Shown in pieces: positions 32,044 through 41,604 of a stretch of 64,000 nucleotides of DNA. Both the position numbers and the translations under genes were made by a program. Location of the stretch: NCBI RefSeq assembly GCF_007989625.1, contig NZ_BJUK01000005.1, forward strand, positions 62,001 to 126,000, given 5' to 3'. This DNA is from Bisbaumannia pacifica (lineage in GTDB: Bacteria > Pseudomonadota > Gammaproteobacteria > Pseudomonadales > Halomonadaceae). Below the pieces are notes generated by a model. It was not told the DNA's origin. It did not search any database and saw only the letters and a list, made by a program, of their open reading frames with translations. Numbering within the stretch: the first letter of the stretch is position 1; each line of letters opens with the position of its first letter.

Positions 32044-33057
32044 ATGCCGATGCCCCGACTCGACCGTACCTTCTCCGTCGCCCCGATGATGGAATGGACC
32101 ACCCGCGACTATCGCGCCTTCGCTCGCACCCTGAGCCGGCGCGCGCTGCTCTATACCGAGATGGTCACCAGCGGGGCCATCCTGCATGGCAGCCCCCGGG
32201 AACGCTTCCTGGGCCATGACCCGGTGGAGCATCCGCTGGCCCTGCAGCTAGGCGGCAGCGATGCCGGCGAACTCGCCGAGTGTGCGGCCATCGCCGAGGC
32301 CTGGGGCTATGATGAGGTCAACCTCAACGTGGGCTGCCCCAGCGATCGCGTCCAGAACAACCTGATCGGCGCCTGCCTGATGGGCCACCCCGACAAGGTG
32401 GCCGCGGCGGTCAAGGCGATGCGCGAGGCGGTGTCGATTCCGGTCACGGTGAAGTGCCGCATCGGCATCGACGATCAGGACGAGGACGCCGACCTGGCGC
32501 ACTTTATCGATGTCGTGGCCGATGCCGGCTGTGACACCTTTATCGTGCATGCCCGCAAGGCCTGGCTGCAGGGGCTCTCCCCCAAGGAGAACCGCGATAT
32601 TCCGCCCCTCAACTACCCCCGGGTGCACCGCCTCAAGGCCGAGCGGCCGGCACTGCATATCGGCATCAACGGCGGCATCAAGACCCTCGATGAGTGCCGC
32701 GAGCAGCTCGCGCACGTGGATAGCGTGATGGTGGGCCGCGAGGCCTACCAGAACCCCTGGCTGCTGGCCGGCGTGGACGCGGCCCTCTATGGCGAGCCTG
32801 GCCCCGCGGCGAGTCGCCACGCCGCGGCCCGGGCCTTCCGTCCCTATATCGCCCGGCGCCTCGCGGAGGGTGCCAGGCTCAATCACCTGACCCGCCATCT
32901 GCTAGGACTCTTCCAGGGCTGCCCGGGAGGGCGCAAGTTCCGCCGCCACCTCTCCGAGCATGCCCATCGCGACGGCGCGGGCCTGGCGGTCTTCGACGAT
33001 GCCCTGGGCCTGGTCCCGGAAGGCACAGCGGCGCCCGCCACCGCCCTGGCTACTTGA
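32044..33057 (+). CDS. dusA: tRNA-dihydrouridine(20/20a) synthase
   Basis: 337 residues. An FMN TIM barrel with FSVAPMMEWTTRDYRAFAR at the start, the conserved LNVGCPSDRVQNN (active-site cysteine 98), VTVKCRIGIDD and FIVHARKAWLQGLSPKENR, then the helical tRNA-binding domain. These are DusA-specific. The start is uncertain among GTG 32041, ATG 32044 and ATG 32050; no clear ribosome site is seen. The 3' end overlaps the convergent zinc deacylase gene by eight bases. Confidence 0.93.
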   Translation: MPMPRLDRTFSVAPMMEWTTRDYRAFARTLSRRALLYTEMVTSGAILHGSPRERFLGHDPVEHPLALQLGGSDAGELAECAAIAEAWGYDEVNLNVGCPSDRVQNNLIGACLMGHPDKVAAAVKAMREAVSIPVTVKCRIGIDDQDEDADLAHFIDVVADAGCDTFIVHARKAWLQGLSPKENRDIPPLNYPRVHRLKAERPALHIGINGGIKTLDECREQLAHVDSVMVGREAYQNPWLLAGVDAALYGEPGPAASRHAAARAFRPYIARRLAEGARLNHLTRHLLGLFQGCPGGRKFRRHLSEHAHRDGAGLAVFDDALGLVPEGTAAPATALAT

Positions 33058-34087
33058 GGTTGAGGCCCTCGGGCAGCGATTCGTAGTCGGACTGGAAGGT
33101 CTCGATGGCGCTCTCCGCCTCCTCGATGGCATCGAAGCGAGCCACATGGAAGAGCGCCTCCCCCTCGTTGGCCAGGGGCAGGTTGCTCATGCCGATCACG
33201 ATACCGTCGGCATTGGCCAGCACTTCCCCCTCCACGTTGCCGAAGGGATCCGCCACCACCCCCAGCAGCTCGCCCTTGCCCACTCGGGCGCCGAGACGCA
33301 CCTTGGGACGCAGGATGCCGTCGATAGGGGCCCGGGCCCAGCTGGAACCATTGGCGACCTCGGCGGCGGGGGGCGTGGCCCGACGCCGGTCGCTGCTCAG
33401 CATGCCGATACTGCGCATCACCCGACGCACGCCGCGCACCCCGGGGGCAATCGCCCACTCGTCGAAGCGCAGCGCCTCGCCGGCTTCATAGGTAAGCACC
33501 GGCACGCCATTACCCTGGGCATAGTGACGCAGGCTGCCCTCGCGCAGCTCGGCATTGAGGATCACCGGCACGCCGAAGGCCATGGCCATGGCCTCGGTCT
33601 CCCCTCCCGGGGTCAGCTGAGCGCGGATCTGCGGCAGGTTGGTGCGGTGAATGGCGCCGGTATGCAGGTCGATGATATGGGTCGCCAGGTCGACGATCTG
33701 CTCGCGGAACAGCGCCGCCACCCGGGAGCCCAGGGAGCCCGCCTCGCTCCCCGGGAAGCAGCGGTTGAGATCACGGCGATCGGGCAGGTAGCGGCTGTGC
33801 TGGACGAAGCCGAAGACATTGACGATGGGCACGGCGATCAGGGTACCGCGCAGGCCGCGCACGGCACTGGAGCGCAGCAGGCGGCGTACGATCTCCACGC
33901 CATTGATCTCGTCGCCATGAATGGCCCCGCACACCAGCAGTACCGGCCCGCTCTGGCGGCCGTGAATCACCTCCACCGGAATATGCAGGGGGGCATGGGT
34001 ATAGAGCTTGGCCACGGGGACATCGATCTGGGCCCGGGCGCCGGGGGCGACCCGTACGCCGGCGAGTTCGAAGGGGGCACGCGCCAT
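33050..34087 (-). CDS. Succinylglutamate desuccinylase/aspartoacylase-family zinc deacylase
   Basis: 345 residues. Zinc ligands are in CGAIHGDEINGVE (His57, Glu60) and DLHTG (His142). RYLPDRRDLNRCFPG holds the substrate arginines of the family. The C-terminal beta domain (RPKVRLGARVGKGELLGVVADPFG) resembles a biotinyl/lipoyl-like fold. It differs from AstE and is not in an arginine-degradation operon, so the natural substrate is unknown (N-acyl amino acid or similar amide). Confidence 0.82.
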   Translation of the reverse strand: MARAPFELAGVRVAPGARAQIDVPVAKLYTHAPLHIPVEVIHGRQSGPVLLVCGAIHGDEINGVEIVRRLLRSSAVRGLRGTLIAVPIVNVFGFVQHSRYLPDRRDLNRCFPGSEAGSLGSRVAALFREQIVDLATHIIDLHTGAIHRTNLPQIRAQLTPGGETEAMAMAFGVPVILNAELREGSLRHYAQGNGVPVLTYEAGEALRFDEWAIAPGVRGVRRVMRSIGMLSSDRRRATPPAAEVANGSSWARAPIDGILRPKVRLGARVGKGELLGVVADPFGNVEGEVLANADGIVIGMSNLPLANEGEALFHVARFDAIEEAESAIETFQSDYESLPEGLNLK

Positions 34088-34182
34088 GGAACACTTCCTA
34101 TCTCAAGAGGCTGGCTTCCTTATACGCCTCCTCGCCCGCCGACACGAGCCTTGGCCATCAACGCCGGCAACTCCTTATATAT

Positions 34183-34200
34183 ACAACCATGAATGTAAGT
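34183..34200. promoter_or_regulatory. TtgR-type operator before the TetR gene
   Basis: ACAACCATGAATGTAAGT, inside TATATATACAACC...GTTTA, matches from memory the core of the Pseudomonas putida TtgR operator. It lies 54 bases before the repressor start, so autoregulation is expected. The same region must also hold the promoter of the divergent zinc deacylase gene. Confidence 0.65.
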
Positions 34201-34253
34201 TTACCGGGGCCTAGGGTAAACTGGAGCGACTCCCCGCTCCCTCGAGACCCATT

Positions 34254-34868
34254 ATGGCCCGAAAGACCAAAGCCGAAGCCGAAGCCACCCGCGAGGCCCT
34301 GCTGGACGCCGCCGAGGCGGTATTCTACGCCAAGGGGGTGGCCCGCACCTCTCTGGAGGAAATCGCCCGCCAGGCCGGCATGACCCGGGGTGCCCTCTAC
34401 TGGCACTTCAAGAACAAGGGCGACCTCTTCACCGCCCTGTTGGATCGCGTGCGCCTACCCTTTCAGGAACTGGTGGAAGAGGTCGGTACCGAGAGCCATG
34501 GCGACTCGCCCCTGGAGGCGATCCGCCTGGCCTGCCACAAGGGCTTCGTGCGCCTGGCACGACCCCGCTACCAGCGGGTCTATTCGATCCTGGTGCATCG
34601 TTGCGAGTTCTTCGGCGATATCGATCCCATCGCCATGCAGAACAGCATGGTCGACGAGTCCTGCGGTGCCCTGGAGGAGTATTTCCAGTGTGCCGCCGCC
34701 CGGGGCCAGCTGCGCGAGGACATCACCCCCGCGCTCGCCGCCCAGCTACTGCAGGCGGCCCTGGGTGGCCTCTTCCACGACTGGCTGCGCAATCCCGAGG
34801 AGTTCTCCATCGAGGCCCGTGGCGGCGAACTGGTGGATACCCTGCTGCGCCTGCTGAAAGGCGCCTGA
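34254..34868 (+). CDS. TetR-family repressor of the RND pump (AcrR/TtgR type)
   Basis: 204 residues. It begins MARKTKAEAEATREALLDAA, with helix-turn-helix RTSLEEIARQAGMTRGALYWHFKNKGDLF (about 31-59), very like AcrR/TtgR/ArpR. The C-terminal ligand domain (LVHRCEFFGD) keeps the CEF motif of this subgroup. The operator upstream and similar sites before the pump genes support control of the efflux system. Unusually, it is separated from the pump by a convergent membrane-protein gene. Inducers are probably hydrophobic toxic compounds. Confidence 0.87.
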   Translation: MARKTKAEAEATREALLDAAEAVFYAKGVARTSLEEIARQAGMTRGALYWHFKNKGDLFTALLDRVRLPFQELVEEVGTESHGDSPLEAIRLACHKGFVRLARPRYQRVYSILVHRCEFFGDIDPIAMQNSMVDESCGALEEYFQCAAARGQLREDITPALAAQLLQAALGGLFHDWLRNPEEFSIEARGGELVDTLLRLLKGA

Positions 34869-34875
34869 GGTCACC

Positions 34876-35550
34876 TCAATGGGAGGCGGCCCGGCCACCA
34901 TTCGGCCGCCGCCCGCGACGCAGTCGCCGCAGCCGCGCCCGGGCCTCCTCGAACTCCTGTAATGGCACGCTGCGGTAGCGCTCCTCGTCGGCCAGGTACT
35001 TCACCAGCACCCGGCGCTCCCCGGCCCGGGGCAGGCCTTCCGCCTTGCCGTGCAGGCGCACCTCATGGGCCGGATCATCCACCAGGGTCGCCCGGGTACA
35101 GCCATCCTCGTCGCAGTCGGCGCCGACCACCACCGTCTCCCCCAACAGGCAGCGTTTGCCTCCATGGCGGTGGAACCAGGGGTGCAGGGCGCGGCAGAGC
35201 CCGGCGGCCAGCGGCGAGGCCAGGGCCAGGGCCCCCCATAGCACCGCCACCCCGACCGGAATGCGCAACAGCCCCAAGGGCAGCCAGCGCAGGACCAGCA
35301 GTTCCAGGGCCAGGGTCAGGGCTCCGGCGATCGCCAGCAACACCGTCAGGGCGACGCTGGCCGGGACGCCGGCGAAGCCCAGCGCCACCAGGGTACTGGC
35401 CAGGTGATCCCCCTTGAGGCTGTCGTGCTCGAAGCACTCCAGGGGCACCAGGCGCAGGATCACCAGCAGCCAATAGAGAAGCAGTAGCCCCAGGGCCAGG
35501 GTAAAGACCCCCAGGGGGAAGCCGAGCAGGACGTGAATCAGGGCATCCAT
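34876..35550 (-). CDS. YqiJ-like membrane protein with OB-fold tail
   Basis: 224 residues. Three or four hydrophobic helices in the first ~125 residues are followed by a soluble beta domain (CLLGETVVVGADCDEDGCTRATL; GERRVLVKYLADEERYRSVPL) typical of NfeD/YqiJ OB folds, then a very basic tail (RARLRRLRRGRRP). YqiJ relatives usually pair with a flotillin; none is encoded beside it here. It lies eight bases from the end of the convergent TetR gene. Function unknown. Confidence 0.6.
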   Translation of the reverse strand: MDALIHVLLGFPLGVFTLALGLLLLYWLLVILRLVPLECFEHDSLKGDHLASTLVALGFAGVPASVALTVLLAIAGALTLALELLVLRWLPLGLLRIPVGVAVLWGALALASPLAAGLCRALHPWFHRHGGKRCLLGETVVVGADCDEDGCTRATLVDDPAHEVRLHGKAEGLPRAGERRVLVKYLADEERYRSVPLQEFEEARARLRRLRRGRRPNGGRAASH

Positions 35551-35628
35551 GGCGCGCTCCTTGGTCGGTACTTAGCCGACAAAGTAGTTTTCTCTAATTA
35601 GCGTAGACCATGCCCGCGGGCGGCCCAT

Positions 35629-35659
35629 AAAAAAACGCGGGCCCCACCGGGGCCCGCGT
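35629..35659 (-). terminator. Terminator of the efflux operon
   Basis: A perfect 11-bp stem, ACGCGGGCCCC (35635-35645) with GGGGCCCGCGT (35649-35659), is followed on the minus strand by a run of seven T residues. It lies 20 bases after the RND gene stop. Confidence 0.92.
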
Positions 35660-35679
35660 CGTCGCTGGCGATACTCGCC

Positions 35680-38600
35680 TCAAGGGGAGGACTTCTCCTC
35701 CAGGGCCGGCGGTGCTTCTTGCCCGAAGAAGCGCTCCCGCAGCCAGGTGGAGACGCTGGCAATCATGGCGTAGAAGCTGGGCACGAAGCAGCTGCCCAAT
35801 ACCGCCACCGCGGCCATGCCCACCGCCACCGTGGTACCGATATGGTGGCTGCTGACATCACTGGCACCGGTGGCCAGGGCCAGCGGCAGGGTCCCCAGGA
35901 TAAACGCCAGGGAGGTCATCACGATGGGGCGGAAACGCAGCTGCGCCGCGGTGATCGCCGCCTCGCGAATCGACTTACCGTGGCGCCGCTGCAGCTCGGC
36001 GAACTCGACGATCAGGATGGCGTTCTTGGCCGCCAGGCCCACCACCACCAGCATGCCGATCTCCACATAGACGCTGGTATCGAGCCCGCGCAGGGCGATG
36101 CCGGCGATGCCCCCCAGGAAGGCGAAGGGCGTCGAGGTCAGCACCGCCAGCGGCAGCGACCAGCTCTCGTACTGGGCGGCGAGGATCAGGAACACCATCA
36201 GGATACCGAAGACGATGGCCAGCGCGGCGGTGTTGCCCAGCTGGCTCTCCTGATAGGCGGTGCCGGTCCAGCCCATGCCCCAGCCACTGCCCAGGGTCTC
36301 GTCCACCACCTCCTCCATGGCGGCGATGGCCTGGGTGGAGCTGTAGCCCGGCGCGGCGCCGCCCTGGAACTGGGCCCCCAGGTAGACGCCGAAGCGCGAC
36401 ACCACCGCCGGAGCGGTCTGGCGCTCCAGGGTCACGAATTCGGAGAGCGGGATGCGCTCGCCGTTGCCGCCGCGCACATAGACACTGCCCAGGTCATCCG
36501 GGGTGCGTCGGAACTCGTCCTCATTCTGCAGGTAGACCTGGAAGTTGCGGTTCTGGTAGCTGAAGAAGTTGACGAAGCCGTTGCCGAAGGTGTTCGACAG
36601 GGTGGCATTCAGGTCCTCCAGGGCCACGCCATAGCTCAGCGCCTTCTGCTGATCGATCTCGGCGCGGAAGGAGGGCACATTGACGTTGAAGGTGGTGAAC
36701 ACCTGTTGCAGCACCGGATGCTCGTTGGCCGCCTGCATCACCTGCAGCGACGCCTGGAACAGCTCCTGGGGCGAGGCCCCCTCGAAGGACTGCAGGTAAC
36801 CGGTGAAGCCACCGGTGGTCGACAGCCCCATGATCGGCGGCATATTGAAGGCCATCGCCGAGCCCCCCTCGATCTGGGCCCCCAGCTGCATGATGCGCCC
36901 CACCAGCTCGTCGGCGGTCAGCTCGCGCTCGTCCCAGGGCAGCATGTTGACGAAAATGATGCCGCGGGCGGTATTCACCGAGCTGGAGAGGATGTCGTAG
37001 CCGGCCACCGCCGAGGAGTACTGCACCCCGGGGATCTCCTCGATCCGCTCGCTGAGCTCGGCCATATAGGCCCGGGTACGCGCCAGCGAGGCGGCATCCG
37101 GCAGCTGCACCGCGGCCAGCACGATGCCCTGATCGGTCTCCGGCACCAGGGTCGCCGGGGTCTTCTGATAGAGCCACCAGGAGCCCGCCCCCACCAGGAC
37201 GGTGAGCAGCAGTGCCAGGCCCCAGAAGCGCACCAGGCCCTTGACCACCCACATGTAGGCGGCGGTGATGCCGGCGAAGAGCCGATCGAAGAGGCGCAGC
37301 GGCGTATGCAGGGCCCGCATCAACGGCGACTGCGCCAACTGCGGCTTGTGCTTGATGAAGATCGCCGACAGCGCCGGGGTGAAGGTCAGCGCCATCAGCG
37401 CCGAGAAGGCCACCGAGACCGCCACGGTGATGGCGAACTGCTGGTAGATCTGCCCGGTGAAGCCGCCCAGGAAGGCCACCGGCACGAAGACCGCGGCCAT
37501 GATCAGGGAGGTGGCGATGACCGGCCCGCCGACCTCCTTCATGGCCTGGATGGTGGCCTGGCGCACGCTGATCTCGTCGTCTTCGCCCAGCACCCGCTCG
37601 ACGTTCTCCACGACCAGGATGGCGTCATCCACCACGATGCCGATGGAGAGCACCAGGGCGAAGAGGGTCAGCAGGTTGATCGAGAAGCCGAACAGGTAGA
37701 AGCCGGCGAAGGTGGCCAGCACCGAGACCGGCACCACCGACATGGCGATCACCGTGAAGCGCCAGTTCTGCAGGAAGATAAACAGGATCACGCCGACGAT
37801 CAGGAAGGCTTCGATAAAGACGCCCTTGACCGTCTCCACCGAGGCATCGATGAACTGGGTGGTGTCATAGGGCACCACCTGCTCGAGTCCCGGCGGGAAG
37901 CGCGAGGCCAGTTCGGCCATGGTAACGCGCACCGCCTCGGCGGTCTCCAGGGCATTGGCTCCGGGCTGCTGGTTGATGATGATCGGCGTCATGGTGCCGC
38001 CGTTGAGACGCGCCTCCACCCCGTAGAAGGAGGCCCCCAATTCGATACGCGCCACATCCGCCAGGCGCAGCGCCGAGCCATCCGGGTTGGTGCGCAGGAA
38101 GATCTCGCGGAAGTCGTCGACGCTGGAGAGGCGTCCACCGGCGGTGATGGTATAGGTGTAGGCCCGCGGCTCGCCCTGCGGCGTGGCCGCCAGGCTACCC
38201 GCCGGCACCTCGGTGTTCTGGGCACGAATCGCCCGGGCCACCTCGCTGGGCGTCAGGTCGTACTGGGCCAGCTTGTCGGGATCCATCCACACCCGCATGG
38301 CGAACTCACCGCCCCCCAGCACCTCGGCGCTGCCGACGCCAGGCACCTGGCGCAGCTCGTCGAGGATATTGAGGGTGGCGTAGTTCTGCATGTAGATGCG
38401 GTCGTAATCCTCCTCGGGGGAGATCAACGCCACCAGCATCAGGATCGAGCTGGAGCGCAGCTCCACCGTCACGCCCTGGGCCTGCACCGCCTCGGGCAGC
38501 CGCGACAAGGCCCCCTGCACCCGGTTGTTGACGTTGATGGTGTTGATATCGCCATCGGTGCCGATATCGAAGGCCACGTCCAGGCTCATGGAACCATTGT

Positions 38601-38856
38601 CGGCGCTGTTCGAGGTCATGTAGAGCATGTTCTCGACGCCGTTGATGGCCTCCGCCAGGGGCGCGGCCACCGTCTGCGCCACCGTCTCGGCATTGGCCCC
38701 GGGGAAGCTGGCCTGCACCGAGACGGTGGGCGGCACCACGCTGGGGTACTGCTCGATGGGCAGCACCCGCATGCTCATCACCCCGATCACGGTGAGGATG
38801 ATCGCCAGCACGCTGGCGAAGATCGGCCGCTTGATAAAGAAGTTGGAGAAGGTCAT
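35680..38856 (-). CDS. RND multidrug efflux transporter (HAE1, AcrB/MexB type)
   Basis: 1058 residues with twelve transmembrane helices and two large periplasmic loops. It begins MTFSNFFIKRPIFASVLAI. The proton-relay aspartates are in GIVVDDAILVVENV and the relay lysine in AAKNAILIVEFAELQRRHG. It exports drugs and solvents from periplasm and inner membrane using the proton gradient. It overlaps the fusion-protein gene by four bases (ATGA), and the operon ends at the strong terminator beyond it. Confidence 0.95.
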   Translation of the reverse strand: MTFSNFFIKRPIFASVLAIILTVIGVMSMRVLPIEQYPSVVPPTVSVQASFPGANAETVAQTVAAPLAEAINGVENMLYMTSNSADNGSMSLDVAFDIGTDGDINTINVNNRVQGALSRLPEAVQAQGVTVELRSSSILMLVALISPEEDYDRIYMQNYATLNILDELRQVPGVGSAEVLGGGEFAMRVWMDPDKLAQYDLTPSEVARAIRAQNTEVPAGSLAATPQGEPRAYTYTITAGGRLSSVDDFREIFLRTNPDGSALRLADVARIELGASFYGVEARLNGGTMTPIIINQQPGANALETAEAVRVTMAELASRFPPGLEQVVPYDTTQFIDASVETVKGVFIEAFLIVGVILFIFLQNWRFTVIAMSVVPVSVLATFAGFYLFGFSINLLTLFALVLSIGIVVDDAILVVENVERVLGEDDEISVRQATIQAMKEVGGPVIATSLIMAAVFVPVAFLGGFTGQIYQQFAITVAVSVAFSALMALTFTPALSAIFIKHKPQLAQSPLMRALHTPLRLFDRLFAGITAAYMWVVKGLVRFWGLALLLTVLVGAGSWWLYQKTPATLVPETDQGIVLAAVQLPDAASLARTRAYMAELSERIEEIPGVQYSSAVAGYDILSSSVNTARGIIFVNMLPWDERELTADELVGRIMQLGAQIEGGSAMAFNMPPIMGLSTTGGFTGYLQSFEGASPQELFQASLQVMQAANEHPVLQQVFTTFNVNVPSFRAEIDQQKALSYGVALEDLNATLSNTFGNGFVNFFSYQNRNFQVYLQNEDEFRRTPDDLGSVYVRGGNGERIPLSEFVTLERQTAPAVVSRFGVYLGAQFQGGAAPGYSSTQAIAAMEEVVDETLGSGWGMGWTGTAYQESQLGNTAALAIVFGILMVFLILAAQYESWSLPLAVLTSTPFAFLGGIAGIALRGLDTSVYVEIGMLVVVGLAAKNAILIVEFAELQRRHGKSIREAAITAAQLRFRPIVMTSLAFILGTLPLALATGASDVSSHHIGTTVAVGMAAVAVLGSCFVPSFYAMIASVSTWLRERFFGQEAPPALEEKSSP

Positions 38857-40049
38857 GAGGCGCCGTCCTCGGCGGCCGCGGCCGGCTCGGACGGTGCCTC
38901 ATCCGCGCTCGCCTCGAGCCCCGTGAAGGATTGCGGGTCGATGGGCGTGCCCGGCTGCAGGCCGGCGGGGTCCCCCACCACCACCCGATCGCCGGGTTCG
39001 AGGCCCTCGCGAATGATCTGCCAGGGACCCGCCGCCTCGCCCAGGGTCACGGTGCGTGCCCGGGTCAGGTTCTGCTCGTCCAGCACGAAGACCTGGGGCC
39101 CCATCAGGCCCTGGGTCACGGCGATCTCGGGCACCGCCATCACCTCGAAGCGCTTGAGCCCCTCGATGCGCACCCGCACGAACTGCCCCGGCAGCACCGC
39201 CGCCTGGGCGTTGGCGAAGACCGCCGCGGCCTGGACGGTGCTGGTGCCCTCGTCGACCCGCGACCCCAGGAAGCTCATGCGCCCGCGCAAGGCGTCCTGC
39301 CCCGGCACGGCCAGGCTCGCCTCGACGCTATCGAGGGGCTGGTCCGCGAGCTGACGGCGCAGCTCCAGGGCCTCCCGCTGGGGCAGCTGGAAGCGCACCT
39401 CGAGGGGGTCCAACGGGGTGATGGTGGCCAGCTCGGTGCCGGCATTGACCAGGTTGCCCACATTGACCTGGCTGAGCCCGATCTGTCCCGCCACCGGCGC
39501 GGTGACCTCGGCGTAGTCCAGGTCGATGGTGGCGCTGGCCAGGGCGGCCTCGGCCTGAGCCACGCCGGCGCGGGCCACGCCCAGCTCGGCGCGCGCCTGA
39601 TCCACCTGCTGGCGGCTCACCGAATTCTGGCTCAGCAGGCGCTCGAAGCGCTCGGCATCGCGCTGGGCACGGGCCAGTTCGGCCCGGGCGCTCTGCAGGT
39701 CGGCCTCGCGCTGATTGACCTGGGCCTGGTAGAGGTCCGGCTCGATGGTGAAGAGGCGCTGCCCCGCCTCCACTCGTTCCCCGGGCTCGAAATGCCGGGC
39801 CTCCAGGAAGCCGGTGACCCGGGCCACCAGGGTCACCTCATCGTCGCTGCGCAGCAGCGCCGGATAGGACTTCTCCAGGGGCAGGTCGCGGTAGGCCATT
39901 TCCATGACCGGCTTGGGCTGCGGCGGACGCTCGCCGGCCCCGTCCTGCGGCGGAGCCTGCTCCTGGCCACAGGCGGTCAACAGCAGCAGTGACGCCGCCA
40001 ATAGGCCAAGCAGGCCATGACGCGTGAATCGTTGCATGACGTGGTTCAT
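38853..40049 (-). CDS. RND efflux periplasmic adaptor lipoprotein
   Basis: 398 residues from ATG 40047-40049 (MNHVMQRF); 40037 is an alternative. The signal ends in lipobox LLTAC. Then come a barrel-sandwich half (RVTGFLEARHFEPGERVEAGQRL), a long alpha-hairpin (QVNQREADLQSARAELARAQRD...), the second half (TAPVAGQIGLSQVNVGNLV) and beta-barrel domains. It links the RND transporter to the outer membrane channel. An inverted-repeat operator lies 32-59 bases upstream. Confidence 0.93.
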   Translation of the reverse strand: MNHVMQRFTRHGLLGLLAASLLLLTACGQEQAPPQDGAGERPPQPKPVMEMAYRDLPLEKSYPALLRSDDEVTLVARVTGFLEARHFEPGERVEAGQRLFTIEPDLYQAQVNQREADLQSARAELARAQRDAERFERLLSQNSVSRQQVDQARAELGVARAGVAQAEAALASATIDLDYAEVTAPVAGQIGLSQVNVGNLVNAGTELATITPLDPLEVRFQLPQREALELRRQLADQPLDSVEASLAVPGQDALRGRMSFLGSRVDEGTSTVQAAAVFANAQAAVLPGQFVRVRIEGLKRFEVMAVPEIAVTQGLMGPQVFVLDEQNLTRARTVTLGEAAGPWQIIREGLEPGDRVVVGDPAGLQPGTPIDPQSFTGLEASADEAPSEPAAAAEDGAS

Positions 40050-40080
40050 CCCTGTGTCAACGGAAAGATGCGCGAAGATT

Positions 40081-40108
40081 ACATTCATCCATGTATGGAT
40101 GTAAATGT
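40081..40108. promoter_or_regulatory. Inverted-repeat operator before the adaptor-pump operon
   Basis: CATCCAT-GT-ATGGATG (40086-40101) is a perfect inverted repeat. It is flanked by ACATT (40081-40085) and AATGT (40104-40108), giving AcrR-like ACAT/ATGT ends. It lies in the 109-base gap between the channel gene and the adaptor gene, so the adaptor-pump pair has its own regulated promoter. Confidence 0.6.
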
Positions 40109-40158
40109 TAGAGGACTAATCATTCGTTTCGTGGGCGCTCGCCGATCTCCATGGCCCC

Positions 40159-41577
40159 CTAGTAGGCGCCCTCCTCGGGCAGGCTGAGGCGAACGCTCTC
40201 GTCCTTCAGCCAGCCGTTGAGTTCCTCCAGGGTAGCGAGGTCGAGCACCCCGGACTGCTGGCGCAGGCTCAGGAGGTTGAGCACATAGTCGTAGCGCGCC
40301 TCGGCATGATTGGCGATGGCATCGAAGAGGCTGCGCTCGGCATTGAGGACATCGACGATATTGCGCGTCCCTACCTCATAGCCGGCGCGGGTCGCCTCCA
40401 GGGCGCTGCGATTGGAGACGATGGCCTGGGCCCGCGCCTCCACGGTGGCCACGTCGTTGCTGACCTGGGTATAGAGGGAGCGCACCCGCTGCACGGTCTC
40501 GCGGCGCTGGGCCTCGAAGTCGTACTGGCTCGCCTCCAGCTGGAAACTGCTCTGACGCACGCCGGCCTGGGTTCGTCCCCCGGTATAGAGCGGCAGATTG
40601 ACGGCGAGCCCCACCTGGGCCTGGGAGTCGTGACCGCTGACGTTGTCCCGGTCGCTGTCGGCGTACTGGTAGTTGGCGAAGGCGTTGAGGGTCGGCAGGT
40701 GACCGGCACGGGCCACCTCCACGGTGCTGCGGGAGACCTCGACGCCGGCCAGGCTGGCCAGCACCAGGGGGCTGTTCTCCATGGCCAGGGTGACCCAGTG
40801 GTCACGATCGCCGGGGGTCGGCGGCGCGATGGGCATAGCCTCGCCCAGGGCGTCCACCTCGCCATAACGCTGGCCGGTCAGGCGCTCCAGGGCCTCGAAG
40901 CTGACCTGCAGGTTGCTCTCGGCGGTAATGCGCTCGGCGCGGGCCTGGTCGAAGCTGGCCTGGGCCTCCTGCACCTCGGTGATGGCGATCAGCCCCACCT
41001 CGAACTGCTCACGGGCCTGCTCCAGCTGGCGACCGATGGCCCGCTCCTGGGCGCGACGCGCCTCGAGGATCTCGTGGGCGCGGAGAATGTCGAAATAGGC
41101 GGTGGCCACGTCGATCAGCACCTGCTGCTCGGTGGCCGCCAGGCGATAGAGCTGCTGGTCGATCTCACGCTCGGCGCGTGCCACCTCGCGGCTGTTGCGG
41201 GCATCGAACAGGGCCTGGGTGGCCTCCAGGGTGATCCCCGCGCTATTGAAGCGATCATCCCCGGTGAGCCCCGATGCGCCGCCACCCGTGCCCGTCTGGC
41301 TCTCGAACTGGTGAGTGTGGGTTAGGTTGCCCTGGGCATTGAGTTGCGGCAGCAGGTCGCCCCGCTCCACGTCACGCCCCGCCTCGACGCTACTCGACTG
41401 GGCACGGGCCGAGGCCAGCTCGGCGTTGTTGGTCAGGGCATCCCGGGTGATGGTCAGCAGGTCCGCCGCCGAGGCCGTGGCGCTGAATAGCGAGGCCAGC
41501 AGGGCAGGCAGCAGCGCACGGCGCAAGTGGTGGTGACGAGGCTGGGCGGGAAAACGGCGCGTCGGCGATGGCTTCAT
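40159..41577 (-). CDS. TolC-family outer membrane efflux channel
   Basis: 472 residues from ATG 41575-41577, behind AAGGAT. A signal peptide ends near ASAADLLTI. The body shows the duplicated OEP coiled-coil repeats (YFDILRAHEILEARRAQERAIGRQLEQAREQFEVGL; the second copy TQVSNDVATVEARAQAIVSNRSALEATRAGYEVG). It is closer to TolC than to the lipoylated OprM group, because no lipobox is present. It lies upstream of the adaptor and pump on the same strand, with its own candidate operator. Confidence 0.92.
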   Translation of the reverse strand: MKPSPTRRFPAQPRHHHLRRALLPALLASLFSATASAADLLTITRDALTNNAELASARAQSSSVEAGRDVERGDLLPQLNAQGNLTHTHQFESQTGTGGGASGLTGDDRFNSAGITLEATQALFDARNSREVARAEREIDQQLYRLAATEQQVLIDVATAYFDILRAHEILEARRAQERAIGRQLEQAREQFEVGLIAITEVQEAQASFDQARAERITAESNLQVSFEALERLTGQRYGEVDALGEAMPIAPPTPGDRDHWVTLAMENSPLVLASLAGVEVSRSTVEVARAGHLPTLNAFANYQYADSDRDNVSGHDSQAQVGLAVNLPLYTGGRTQAGVRQSSFQLEASQYDFEAQRRETVQRVRSLYTQVSNDVATVEARAQAIVSNRSALEATRAGYEVGTRNIVDVLNAERSLFDAIANHAEARYDYVLNLLSLRQQSGVLDLATLEELNGWLKDESVRLSLPEEGAY

Positions 41578-41604
41578 CGGCTCATCCTTGATGGCTGGAC
41601 AGGG

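Noticed and set aside
35719-39354. A 1211-codon open frame antisense to the RND pump and adaptor
   Set aside because: Same artefact: His/Gly/Arg-rich, no ribosome site, opposite well-identified genes.
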